A DNA stretch of 64,000 nucleotides from contig CAZUXT010000003.1 in the NCBI GenBank assembly GCA_964624145.1, forward strand, positions 124,001-188,000, read 5' to 3'. This stretch comes from WJMT01 sp964624145 (GTDB lineage Bacteria; Acidobacteriota; Aminicenantia; Aminicenantales; Aminicenantaceae). Made by a program: the position numbers and the translations under genes. The notes beneath the pieces are model-generated. The model was not told where the DNA came from and ran no database searches. It saw only the letters and a list, made by a program, of their open reading frames with translations. The first letter of the stretch is position 1; the number at the start of each line of letters is the position of its first letter. Below, one piece after another: positions 26,701 to 34,531 of the stretch.

Positions 26701-26789
26701 TACTGAGCATTTAAAAAGAAAGAAGAAAAAATAGGGGTGAAGCAAAAAAACAGGAACAGACACGCTTTTGATACATATTTACGGTTCAT
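23727..26789 (-). CDS. Exported gluzincin-like peptidase / TolB-type propeller / outer-membrane barrel fusion
   Basis: A 1020-aa protein with three parts. (1) A signal peptide to residue 28, then a peptidase-MA-like domain (about 40-280) with zinc motif HELVH (142-146) and downstream WLIEGMAEYLS carrying the third ligand. (2) A six-bladed WD40/TolB-like propeller (about 290-600) with PD40 repeats such as SPSISPDGTKVVYLSS, PTWSPDGRWIAFSA and PVWSPDGKSIAFVT. (3) A C-terminal region (about 650-1020) of alternating aromatic beta strands ending in Phe, like the BamA/Omp85 surface-antigen barrel. It is probably an outer-membrane protein carrying a periplasmic or surface protease. The substrate is unknown. 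The PEBP gene precedes it by 12 bases. Confidence 0.85.
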   Translation of the reverse strand: MNRKYVSKACLFLFFCFTPIFSSFFLNAQYYGRNKIQYRTFDFKAMETEHFDVYFYPEMEEAALQAARMAERWYARYSRLLRHDLEGRQPLILYASSTHFQQTTTISGEIGEGTGGVTEILKRRIILPLGATLSETDHVIGHELVHAFQFDITSLGDSSYARMVSPMFNLPLWLIEGMAEYLSVGPVDPNTSMWMRDAVKKGQLPSIEKLRDRRFFPYRYGQSLWAYITGRWGDRAVSRIIRSAARTGNYQAALSGSLKIDPETLSKDWHKALNDSYIPLMDKTQSSFKSEFPVIQGSEEVTLNVSPSISPDGTKVVYLSSKNLFSIELYMADVATGKIKRKLTSTALNPHFESLQFIRSAGSWDSEGRRFAFGAISRGKPVISIVHAETGRKLRELVFNELDEILGPTWSPDGRWIAFSAQAGGVTDIYMYDLYRKALKRLTDDPYGDLQPVWSPDGKSIAFVTERFSTDLSVLDIGDLELALIKPFSGEITRITGFRGARNMNPQWSPDSEKLYFLSDQNGINNIYVIDLKSRKITQVTNVYTGISGVTAMSPAFSLSQDRSIVACCLYDRGAYSIYYKNIFDLLTDKNRIVNLESLRPSLLPPRKKPEGEVIDLIKNPLFGLPQKTDYAVDDYNPKLKLDFISQPSIAVGADRFGLYTGGGVSLFFSDMLGYNSLSTIIQLNNRLIDSAGVIGYKNSHRRLHWGGIIQRIPYITAGYALESGEMNGEPVIMEKEYIFRQINYQITGFANYPFSKLSRIELSSGFRFIDYDSEVWTWTYSAFDGYQLGLEKDKIPSYEGLSFTYFNMALIHDSSYFGATSPILGKNYVFQVSPYYGTIDFVSVIADYRRYFMPVRPFTLAFRLLHYGRYGKGAEDYRLYPLYLGYESFIRGYNAGSFSAEECSDDGDFFDFNRLFGCRIIVANAELRFPLFQILGIGKGYYGLFPVDFIAFFDSGVAWTEEGASRAWFLGGERKFLSSAGVGIRVNLFGYFVLGLSYVTPFDRHEKSGYFQFTFMPGF

Positions 26790-26801
26790 TATTTGCCTGG
26801 A

Positions 26802-27260
26802 TTATCTGCTGTATTTCCCTATCAATTCTCCCTTTGCAAGAATGTGCCCTTCCATGGCAATCAATAGCAGGCTTTTTGTGGCTCCGGGCTCAAGGTCCAT
26901 GCGAGAATCAAGAGCATAAATTTTAAAAAAGTAGCGATGGGTACCACTCGGGGGACAGGGTCCTCCATAACCGATTTTTTTAAAATCATTCATACCCTGA
27001 ACTCCTCCGTTATCCATCTCCCTTTCAGGAGTGACATTCTCCTCTAATTCCTTTGTTTCAGGCGGGATATTATAAACAACCCAATGCACCCAGGTTCCCA
27101 CAGGCGCATCCGGATCATCACAGATAACAGCAATACTTTTTGTCTCTTCAGGAACTGAATCCCAGGATAACGGAGGAGATATATCACCTCCGTCACATGT
27201 GTGTTTTTCAGGAATCATCCCATCCTTCTCAAAAACACGGCTCTTTAGTTCAATTATCAT
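26802..27260 (-). CDS. PEBP/YbhB-family protein
   Basis: A 152-aa single-domain phosphatidylethanolamine-binding-protein fold of the bacterial YbhB/YbcL type. Signatures: HTCDGGDISPPLSW (start of the ligand pocket), DDPDAPVGTWVHWVVYNIP and GGPCPPSGTHRYFFKIYALD. It has no signal peptide. Bacterial members have no firm function; roles in protease or kinase modulation are suggested for the family. The 12-base gap to the protease-barrel fusion gene downstream suggests one transcript. Confidence 0.92.
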   Translation of the reverse strand: MIIELKSRVFEKDGMIPEKHTCDGGDISPPLSWDSVPEETKSIAVICDDPDAPVGTWVHWVVYNIPPETKELEENVTPEREMDNGGVQGMNDFKKIGYGGPCPPSGTHRYFFKIYALDSRMDLEPGATKSLLLIAMEGHILAKGELIGKYSR

Positions 27261-27461
27261 TCAAAGCCCTCCTTTCTATCTTTTATCACATCCATCTCTC
27301 TTTTGAATGTAGCAACAGTCAATAATATTGTCAATCCAGCCGAGGATTCCAAAACAGCAAAAGTATAGAATTGTAGATAAAATCTTAATGTTTAAATGTG
27401 ACTGTCCTAAAGAATAAAAAGAAGGGCTGTCTTAAAAACTTCCTCTTAAAAAGAGTTATTA

Positions 27462-28187
27462 TTATCTTTTCTGCATATCCTGCATTGAAAACTGATCTTT
27501 CTTCTCATAATCCGAAGGAGGATCAAATGTTCCAGCCGGTGCGTTCTTTTTCGTGATTTCAACAACCTCAGAATATGACTTCATTTCAGTCCCCATTACA
27601 TTCATAGTGGATTCTGTTCTAATCTGAAAACCTTTGATCTTCATAAACTCCTTGACAGATTCCTCACTCAACATCATAGTGCCCTGAATAAATTTCGGAA
27701 GCATCTTTTCATAATACACATTCCAGTCAAAAGGAACATCTGTGCTTGCCCAGATTTTCTGTTTCGTGGTCATCATCATTATGACCATTTCAACATCATA
27801 TCCGGAACATTTCCAATTTCCGATCTGCTGGGTCTCACCGGTCGGGGTGACTTTAACGGTTATACTGCTCATCATCTGAGCAAACTGCGGAGGGAAATAC
27901 TTGCTCATATCCAATGGCAGGTCCATTTCAACATACGTTTTAGTCTGATGATTGATCATGTACATTTTGCTCTTGTTAAGGTCTATGATGACTGACTGAT
28001 CTGTTCCGTGGGAGGCCATCTTATTATCAGCAAGCCAGAGATGATTGATCTCATCTTTGGCAGGCTGGCTCTGTCCCATCATCTCAATGGCATCCGTGTG
28101 GGTTTTCTGTTGGATGTACACTTCAGCAGAAAAAGAAAAGGCCGCAAACGCAAGCAAAATTAGAATAATTGTCAAGGTTTTTTTCAT
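27462..28187 (-). CDS. DUF4412-type exported protein
   Basis: A 241-aa protein with a clear signal peptide (MKKTLTIILILLAFAAFSFS cleaved near 21) and a good ribosome site (AAAGGAGATAAC). The domain shows VIIDLNKSKMYMINHQTKTYVEMDLP, GNWKCSGYDVEMVI and KIWASTDVPFDWN, as in DUF4412 proteins of Bacteroidota and Acidobacteria-like bacteria. It is probably a periplasmic beta-rich (lipoprotein-carrier-like) protein. The function is unknown. About 200 bases downstream hold no gene. Confidence 0.8.
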   Translation of the reverse strand: MKKTLTIILILLAFAAFSFSAEVYIQQKTHTDAIEMMGQSQPAKDEINHLWLADNKMASHGTDQSVIIDLNKSKMYMINHQTKTYVEMDLPLDMSKYFPPQFAQMMSSITVKVTPTGETQQIGNWKCSGYDVEMVIMMMTTKQKIWASTDVPFDWNVYYEKMLPKFIQGTMMLSEESVKEFMKIKGFQIRTESTMNVMGTEMKSYSEVVEITKKNAPAGTFDPPSDYEKKDQFSMQDMQKR

Positions 28188-28293
28188 GTTATCTCCTTTG
28201 TATTCATGGATAGAAAAATTATACTGTCACACTGTTACAAAATCAATCGATAAATCTATTTGGAATTATTATTTATCAGCGAATCTCTGCTCC

Positions 28294-28767
28294 TTATTCT
28301 GCTTCTTCGTATCCTTTTAGGATGTAATAGATAGCTCTGTCAAAAAACAATATCACCCGATTGTTCAATGCCAGGGCCTGATTTAACTCAAGCACGTTGT
28401 CAATAAACCCTTCAGCTAATATTTTGAGCCAGAGATGTCGACGGATAATGATAAGCGCTTGAATCACTTCCGAAACCTTAAATCCCTCTCTTTTCCTCTG
28501 TGCTCCCAGAGCTGTGTAATGTTCAGCAATTTCCTCCTTTGTTGTTTCACGTGATATCCACTTTCCGAGCTGGCTGTAAACCCTGTAAACACATTCGTAT
28601 AATTTATCTTCATCGTAAGTACAATAAGTTTTTGTGTACTGATGTTCCAGCAAATTATCAATACATCTTATTGTGAGTTCATGAGCATTGCCTTCAATAA
28701 GATCCAACAGTTTCTTAGAAACAGTAATATGAGCAAAATATTTACTGGATTCCAAAATACCCTCCAC
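28294..28767 (-). CDS. RsbRD-N-like all-helical sensory domain protein
   Basis: A 157-aa protein predicted to be entirely helical, with no signal or membrane segment. The pattern of conserved bits (LTIRCIDNLLEHQYTKTY, YRVYSQLGKWIS, HYTALGAQRKREGFKVSEVIQAL and RHLWLKILAEG) resembles the RsbRD N-terminal / RsbT co-antagonist helical module seen at the front of sensor proteins. Here it stands alone with no STAS or kinase domain, so it may be a partner protein. Similarity is judged by pattern only. Confidence 0.6.
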   Translation of the reverse strand: MEGILESSKYFAHITVSKKLLDLIEGNAHELTIRCIDNLLEHQYTKTYCTYDEDKLYECVYRVYSQLGKWISRETTKEEIAEHYTALGAQRKREGFKVSEVIQALIIIRRHLWLKILAEGFIDNVLELNQALALNNRVILFFDRAIYYILKGYEEAE

Positions 28768-28886
28768 TTATCAATATAGGGCTATTGAGTGCTTTGTCAA
28801 ATCTTATCTGTTTTTTTTTTATTCCCGCACAATAAAACTTGAAAATCAAATTTCTTGATGATAGCATGAATTTTTTAGGAGGAACT

Positions 28887-31613
28887 ATGAAAATTTTTAA
28901 GAGTCAATTTCATTATTTATTTATTTCCCTTTTCATATGCACCCTTTTGGTATCATCTCCTTTTTCTTCCGGTCAAAAACTGGATAAAAACATTCTCGAC
29001 CGGATTGAGTATCGTGAAATCGGCCCCACCCGTCAAGGAGGCAGGTATGTTGACTTTGCATGGTGCGAAAAAGAACCGAATACTTTTTATGCGGCCACAG
29101 CGACAGGAGGGCTCTGGAAAACCACGGATAACGGGATCACATTTGAAGCCCTTTTTACAGATGAAAATGTCTTCTCAATAGGAGATATCGCCGTTTCCCC
29201 TTCAAATCCAGAAATCGTATGGATCGGAACAGGAGAGGCCAACAATTCCAGGAGCACCTATTGGGGGGATGGAGTGTACAAATCCATAGATGCTGGAAAA
29301 ACCTGGAAAAACATGGAACTCAAAGAGTCTCACCACATAGGAGCCATAGAGGTTCATCCCAACAATCCTGATATTGTGTATGTGGCTGCCCTCGGTCATC
29401 TGTATTCACAAAATCCTGACCGCGGGCTGTATAAAACAGAAGACGGAGGAAAAAACTGGAAAAAAGTCCTGGATGTTGTCGTTAAAGGAAAACACATAGG
29501 AGTGGTGGACTGTGTTATGGATCCTACGAATCCTGATATCCTCTATGCGGCAACCTATGATAAGGTAAGAAAGCCCTACACATTCAATCTTGGGGGAACC
29601 GGAAGCCGTCTTTATAAAACATCTGATGCAGGAAAAACATGGACACAGCTGCGCGGCGGACTTCCTGAAGGCATGCTGGGGCGCATAGGCATGGATGTGT
29701 ACAGGAAAAACCCGGATATCCTCTATGCAACCATTGAAAACGCAAACAAACCGGAAATGTCAGACGAAGAAAGATACCAGGAGCTCCTTCATAACAAATC
29801 AAGCCAGGGAATGATCGGCGGTGAAGTATACAGGTCAGATGACGCTGGAGAGACCTGGAAAAAAGTAAGCCCGGACGGACAAAGCATTGGAGGCGCACCT
29901 GCCTATTATTACGGCCAGATCATCATCGATCCGAATGATGATAAAGCAGTTCATGTCTTGAGCGCTGCTTCCTGGGGCACCTATGACGGAGGCAAAACTT
30001 GGAAAAGGCGCCCCCTTGGTTTCGGCGGAGACGACCATGCCCTGTGGATCGACCCGAGAGACTCCAATCATATGTGGCTGGGATACGATCATGGCATGGG
30101 CATCTCCTATGACAGAGGAAAAAACTGGTATCACCCTGACAACCTTTCTTTAGCCCAGTTTTATACCGTAGGCATTGACATGTCCTATCCATACAACGTG
30201 GCAGGCGGCACACAGGATAACGGTTCTCATCTGGGTCCCAGCACCAAACGTGATTACAGTCCCATTCGATTTGAGGACTGGCAGAGTGTCGGCGGCGGAG
30301 ATGGAATGTACAATGTGTTTGACTGGAAGAACAACAGATATCTTTATAATGAATCTCAATTCGGACCCCTTCAAAGAACCGACTTGATAACAGGAGAAAC
30401 CAAAAGCATTGCTTATAGGAACATTGACGCGGATATGAGGTGGAACTGGAACTCACCCATCCTGGTATCTCCTCATAACAGTGATGTCATATACCACTGC
30501 GGCAATAAGGTCGTCAAATCCTCTTTCAGAGGAGAAAACTGGGAAGTGATCAGTCCGGACCTGACCACAAACGACCCTGACAAGCTGACCACAGGAAAAG
30601 GAGGCGACGGAAACATTCAGTACTGCACCATAACAACCATTGATGAATCTCCTCTTGTACAGGGAATTTTGTGGGTAGGAACGGATGACGGAAAGGTCTG
30701 GATAACAAAAAACAGCGGCAAAGACTGGACAAAACTGAACGAGAACATAACGGATAATCCCGGATACTGGGTCAGCCGAGTGGAGGCTTCTCATCACTTT
30801 CCCGGGTCAGCTTATGTATCCTACACCGGGTACCGAAGGGATGACTTTCGAGCTTTCCTTTATAAAACCGAAGACTATGGAAAAACCTGGACGAATATTG
30901 CCTCCTCTCTTCCTGACGAACCTGTGAATGTCATTAGAGAGGACCACAAAAATCCCGACCTACTGTTTGTGGGAACAGAATTCGCCGTTTATGTGTCTAT
31001 TGACAGCGGAAAAAACTGGAACAAAATAAAAAGTGACATGCCCACTCAGCCTGTTCAGGACATGGTCATCCATCCCCGAGAAAACGACCTGGTGGTCGCA
31101 ACGCATGGAAGAGGGATCTTCATTGCTGACATCACAGTTTTTCAGGAATTATCAGAAGAAATACTTGAGAAAGATGTTCATCTGTTCGAAATAGAACCAA
31201 AAGTGATGTGGGTAAGTAACAAAAATCCGCATTACAGCTCATCAAATTTCAATGGCGAAAGCGAACCCAGAGGACTTACCATACATTACTATCTAAAAAA
31301 CCCGGCTGAACAGGATGTCACAGTGCAAGTCTTTAAAGGCAGTTTGCTGATCAATGAAATCAAAGGTGAAAACAAGACGGGGCTGAACAGCCTGATCTGG
31401 AATATGACGCAAAGAGTGGAGAGATCGCCTGAAGAAAAGAAAAGGATTCAGGAACGCATAAAGATGTATCGATCATACGGATATAATATGGATATTGATG
31501 TTGACTATGCCTACCAGCCTGTTGACTGTGGAGAATATATATTCAAACTCTGTGTCGGCGGAAAAGAACTAACCAAAAAGAGTTCCGTGCTCAAAGACCA
31601 CTGGTACAGGTAA
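28887..31613 (+). CDS. VPS10/sortilin-type BNR-repeat exported protein 1
   Basis: From the ATG at 28887 (AGGAGGAACT in front; an upstream ATG at 28839 lacks this) the product is 908 aa. A signal peptide ends near residue 30. At least eight Asp-box/BNR motifs follow, for example SIDAGKTWKN, TEDGGKNWKK, TSDAGKTWTQ, SDDAGETWKK and SIDSGKNWNK, building the two propellers of the VPS10/sortilin or glycoside-hydrolase BNR fold. HPRENDLVVATHGRGIFI marks the end of the propeller part. The C-terminal ~120 residues resemble a FlgD-like Ig module (LIWNMTQRV). The role is probably extracellular binding or hydrolysis; the substrate is unknown. A paralogue is at 39415-42081. Confidence 0.88.
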   Translation: MKIFKSQFHYLFISLFICTLLVSSPFSSGQKLDKNILDRIEYREIGPTRQGGRYVDFAWCEKEPNTFYAATATGGLWKTTDNGITFEALFTDENVFSIGDIAVSPSNPEIVWIGTGEANNSRSTYWGDGVYKSIDAGKTWKNMELKESHHIGAIEVHPNNPDIVYVAALGHLYSQNPDRGLYKTEDGGKNWKKVLDVVVKGKHIGVVDCVMDPTNPDILYAATYDKVRKPYTFNLGGTGSRLYKTSDAGKTWTQLRGGLPEGMLGRIGMDVYRKNPDILYATIENANKPEMSDEERYQELLHNKSSQGMIGGEVYRSDDAGETWKKVSPDGQSIGGAPAYYYGQIIIDPNDDKAVHVLSAASWGTYDGGKTWKRRPLGFGGDDHALWIDPRDSNHMWLGYDHGMGISYDRGKNWYHPDNLSLAQFYTVGIDMSYPYNVAGGTQDNGSHLGPSTKRDYSPIRFEDWQSVGGGDGMYNVFDWKNNRYLYNESQFGPLQRTDLITGETKSIAYRNIDADMRWNWNSPILVSPHNSDVIYHCGNKVVKSSFRGENWEVISPDLTTNDPDKLTTGKGGDGNIQYCTITTIDESPLVQGILWVGTDDGKVWITKNSGKDWTKLNENITDNPGYWVSRVEASHHFPGSAYVSYTGYRRDDFRAFLYKTEDYGKTWTNIASSLPDEPVNVIREDHKNPDLLFVGTEFAVYVSIDSGKNWNKIKSDMPTQPVQDMVIHPRENDLVVATHGRGIFIADITVFQELSEEILEKDVHLFEIEPKVMWVSNKNPHYSSSNFNGESEPRGLTIHYYLKNPAEQDVTVQVFKGSLLINEIKGENKTGLNSLIWNMTQRVERSPEEKKRIQERIKMYRSYGYNMDIDVDYAYQPVDCGEYIFKLCVGGKELTKKSSVLKDHWYR

Positions 31614-31676
31614 TTTCGGACTCACAGCTCACACAGGTGACTCACAGCAAGAACATCACTTTTTTGAATGAAAAGT

Positions 31677-32540
31677 TTAAGATGTCCTTACACGTGAGTC
31701 TGTCCACTGGATTATGTCCTTGATCACACGTTTATCTTCAGTCTCCAGCAGGAGCAGATGGGAAAGCCCTTCATAAAGATTAAAAGTTTTATCTTTTGAT
31801 CCGATTTTTGCGTGCATTTCCTGACTGGCCTCAAAGCCTGTTATCTGATCTTCCTTGCCGTGAAGGATCAGCACAGGCGTTCCGATCTCATTACAGCGTT
31901 CCTTGGCCGCCTTTGAAGCTCTTATCAGTTCCATCCAAGTCCTGGCATAAATCTTCCCGTGATACACGAGTGGGTCCTTATCAAAATCCTGTAAAACCTC
32001 AAGGTCTTCTGAGAGAGAATGAGGATTGATTTTTACTAAAGGCCAGCGGGGAAAAAGCACTCCGCAGGCCCAGAAAATTTTTCGTAAAAACCAGGACATG
32101 CCTTCTCTTATGCTCAAAGCCGGTGCGCTCAGTATCAGTCCTCTTGTCTCCGGCTTTTTCTCTATGACATAGAGAGCTGATATCAATGCTCCCATCCCCT
32201 GGCCAAGTATGAAAACCGGTTTTTGTGGAAATCTTTTTTTCACTAAATTAAAAAACACTGAGAGGTCATCCAAATAATCATCAAAAGAATCAATAAAGAC
32301 AAGCGGACCATCGGATTTCCCGTGACCTCTGATATCAAAAAGGCTTACAACATAGTTGTGGCCGGCTATGATCCTTGAGACTCTGGTGTAACAACCGCTG
32401 TGTTCTGTCAGTCCGTGCAGGACAACAATCACTCCCTTAGGATCCACTTCAGGGGTAAACGACTGCTCAAAGAGCTTTTTCTCATCAAATGTTTTGAATA
32501 ACTCACTGTTGGAGCTGACTGTGACACTGTTATCCCCCAT
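31677..32540 (-). CDS. Monoacylglycerol-lipase-like alpha/beta hydrolase lacking nucleophile Ser
   Basis: A 287-aa cytosolic alpha/beta hydrolase of the lysophospholipase/MGL type (Hydrolase_4): oxyanion LHGLTEHSGCY, FDIRGHGKSDG, cap helices, LILHGKEDQITG with Asp231 and LSHLLLLE with His261. The nucleophile elbow, normally G-H-S-M-G, reads GQGMG (residues 113-117), so Gly115 replaces serine. The codons GGC CAG GGG ATG GGA differ from a Ser codon by two changes. It may be a non-catalytic homologue. It is convergent with sortilin-like gene 1. Confidence 0.85.
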   Translation of the reverse strand: MGDNSVTVSSNSELFKTFDEKKLFEQSFTPEVDPKGVIVVLHGLTEHSGCYTRVSRIIAGHNYVVSLFDIRGHGKSDGPLVFIDSFDDYLDDLSVFFNLVKKRFPQKPVFILGQGMGALISALYVIEKKPETRGLILSAPALSIREGMSWFLRKIFWACGVLFPRWPLVKINPHSLSEDLEVLQDFDKDPLVYHGKIYARTWMELIRASKAAKERCNEIGTPVLILHGKEDQITGFEASQEMHAKIGSKDKTFNLYEGLSHLLLLETEDKRVIKDIIQWTDSRVRTS

Positions 32541-32628
32541 TGAAAATTCTCCCTAAGTGGTGAAAACGGAAAATACAATAAATTATTTATATCATGACAT
32601 TCTTTAAAGTCAAGGACTAAACAGCATT

Positions 32629-34506
32629 CTACCAGGAAATCCCGTAATCATCCCCGTAATTGCTTGCACCTCCCCATAAGGTTTTATGTTTCCAATCAAA
32701 ATAAATAGCTGTTATCGGTCCGGAGGTTTTCCCCATTTTGTTGATTTCATAACCCATGTTCCCAAGAATTTCAACGATCGAATCAGGAACACTTATGTTC
32801 AAGGTCAACCTTCCCGGCCTTGCCGTATGTTCTCCGAAAGAGCTCTGCATTTGATAGCTGACGATATTAGGAGCTTCACAGGCTTCCTGCACATTCATAC
32901 CGAATTCCACACAATTCAAGAAAAACTGAACAAGGTTCTGGTCCTGAGTATCACCGCCCTGAACCGCAAAGGAAAGAAAAGGCCTGTCGTCTTTAAGCGC
33001 TAATCCTGGAGTGAGTGTCGCACGGGGTCTTTTTCCCGGAGCCACGACATTAAAAGGATTTTTCTCTCTGTCCAAAACAAAACTCTGCATTCTTTGACTC
33101 ATTCCGATTCCTGTACGGCCTGCAATACAGGCCGGAATCCAACCGCCGCTTGGCGTGACCGAGACGACCCATCCTTCCTCATCTGCTGCCTGGATTGAAG
33201 TGGTCCCTGCTGTAAAATCAGATAAATAGGCATCTGTCGCCTGAACTGTCAGCTCTTTCTTTTCTTCGCTTTCCACATTCTTCCACTTTTCCAAAAGGTC
33301 AAGATAAGGATTTGTCTTCCCTTCGAACGGGTACGGATCGCCCGGCTTGACATCAGGATCATTGACATTCCAGCTCAATTCCTTCAGTCTTTCTCTGGCA
33401 TACTGCTTGGAAAGGAGTCCTTTTATGGGTTCTTCCGGCGGGGAATAGGGATCCCCATAATAGAAATCCCTGTCAGCAAAGGCAAGGTTCATAACCTGAT
33501 AAAGGGTATGGATGTAATTGACACTGTTATATCCCATATCTTTAAGGTCAATATTTTCCAGCATATTCAACATTTGAAGCATAACAGGTCCTTGAACCCA
33601 GCTGGTTAATTTATAGACTTTGATATCCTTGTATGTTGTCATGACAGGTTCTTCTAAATAAACCTTCCAATCCGCCAGGTCCTTTTTGGTAATGAGACCT
33701 CCCTGCTCCTGACAGCCTCTTACAAACTCTTCAGCTATGTCTCCCCTATAAAACCGGTCATAGGCAACATATATGGCCTGCTTTCGATCCATTCCTTCCT
33801 CCAAGGCCTTTTCTTCCGCCTCCACTAATTTCTTTAGTGTATTCAGGAGGTCCTGCTGTTGAAATATTTCTCCTACCTCAGGCGCTTCATGTTCCTGACC
33901 TAAATGAGGAAGCAGCACTTTTTTCGAATAGGGCCACTTCTTTATTCTATCTTTATTCTTTTCAACCCTGCTGGCAAAGTCCTGTTCCACAGGATAACCT
34001 TCCGCCATTTCCATGGCAGGCTCAAGAACCTGCTTAAGGCTCATGCTGCCGAATTCAGCCAGCATGGTCATAAGGCCTCCAGGCGTTCCGGGAGTCACGG
34101 CCGCAAGAGGACCATAAGCCGGAGGGTATTCCATTCCGTTTTCTTTGAAAAATTCCGGGGTGGCTCCTGTCGGTGCAACACCAAGTGCATTTATTCCTGT
34201 GACTTTTCCCGTGAGAGGGTCATAAATAAGAGCCTGTGTTTCTCCTCCCCAGCTCAGAACATCATACATGGTGCATACAGCAGCCAGCATGGCGCAGGCC
34301 GCATCCACGGCATTGCCGCCTCGTTCGAAAATCTTTGCGCCTGCGGTTGCTCCCAGGGGTTTGCCAGTGATAGCCACCCAGTGCTTTCCATGGAGAACAG
34401 GTTTCTCTGTCCTTCCGAATATAAAGCTTGCATTTAAAGACAAAATCATGGAAATGAGACTTATTATACAAACAGACTTCATAAAACACTTTTGGATACT
34501 AACCAT
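32629..34506 (-). CDS. Exported gamma-glutamyltransferase-family protein
   Basis: A 625-aa Ntn hydrolase precursor with a signal peptide (about 10-32). Gamma-glutamyltransferases cleave gamma-glutamyl bonds such as those of glutathione. The N-terminal part has GKPLGATAGAKIFERGGNAVDAA and ALGVAPTGATPEFF. The maturation site is TAGTTSIQAADEEGW, where the second Thr would be the new N-terminal nucleophile. PSGGWIPACIAGRTGIGMSQRM is less like classical GGT, where a GSG(F/L) motif is expected, so acyl acceptor or substrate may differ. AAGGAG supports the start. The M20D gene lies 25 bases upstream, so both are likely one transcript. Confidence 0.85.
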   Translation of the reverse strand: MVSIQKCFMKSVCIISLISMILSLNASFIFGRTEKPVLHGKHWVAITGKPLGATAGAKIFERGGNAVDAACAMLAAVCTMYDVLSWGGETQALIYDPLTGKVTGINALGVAPTGATPEFFKENGMEYPPAYGPLAAVTPGTPGGLMTMLAEFGSMSLKQVLEPAMEMAEGYPVEQDFASRVEKNKDRIKKWPYSKKVLLPHLGQEHEAPEVGEIFQQQDLLNTLKKLVEAEEKALEEGMDRKQAIYVAYDRFYRGDIAEEFVRGCQEQGGLITKKDLADWKVYLEEPVMTTYKDIKVYKLTSWVQGPVMLQMLNMLENIDLKDMGYNSVNYIHTLYQVMNLAFADRDFYYGDPYSPPEEPIKGLLSKQYARERLKELSWNVNDPDVKPGDPYPFEGKTNPYLDLLEKWKNVESEEKKELTVQATDAYLSDFTAGTTSIQAADEEGWVVSVTPSGGWIPACIAGRTGIGMSQRMQSFVLDREKNPFNVVAPGKRPRATLTPGLALKDDRPFLSFAVQGGDTQDQNLVQFFLNCVEFGMNVQEACEAPNIVSYQMQSSFGEHTARPGRLTLNISVPDSIVEILGNMGYEINKMGKTSGPITAIYFDWKHKTLWGGASNYGDDYGISW

Positions 34507-34531
34507 TTTCGCACTCCTTAAGAAAAACCCC

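Noticed and set aside
29923..30456. 177-aa minus-strand frame inside sortilin-like gene 1
   Set aside because: A shadow of the BNR-repeat gene with odd Cys/Ser-rich composition.
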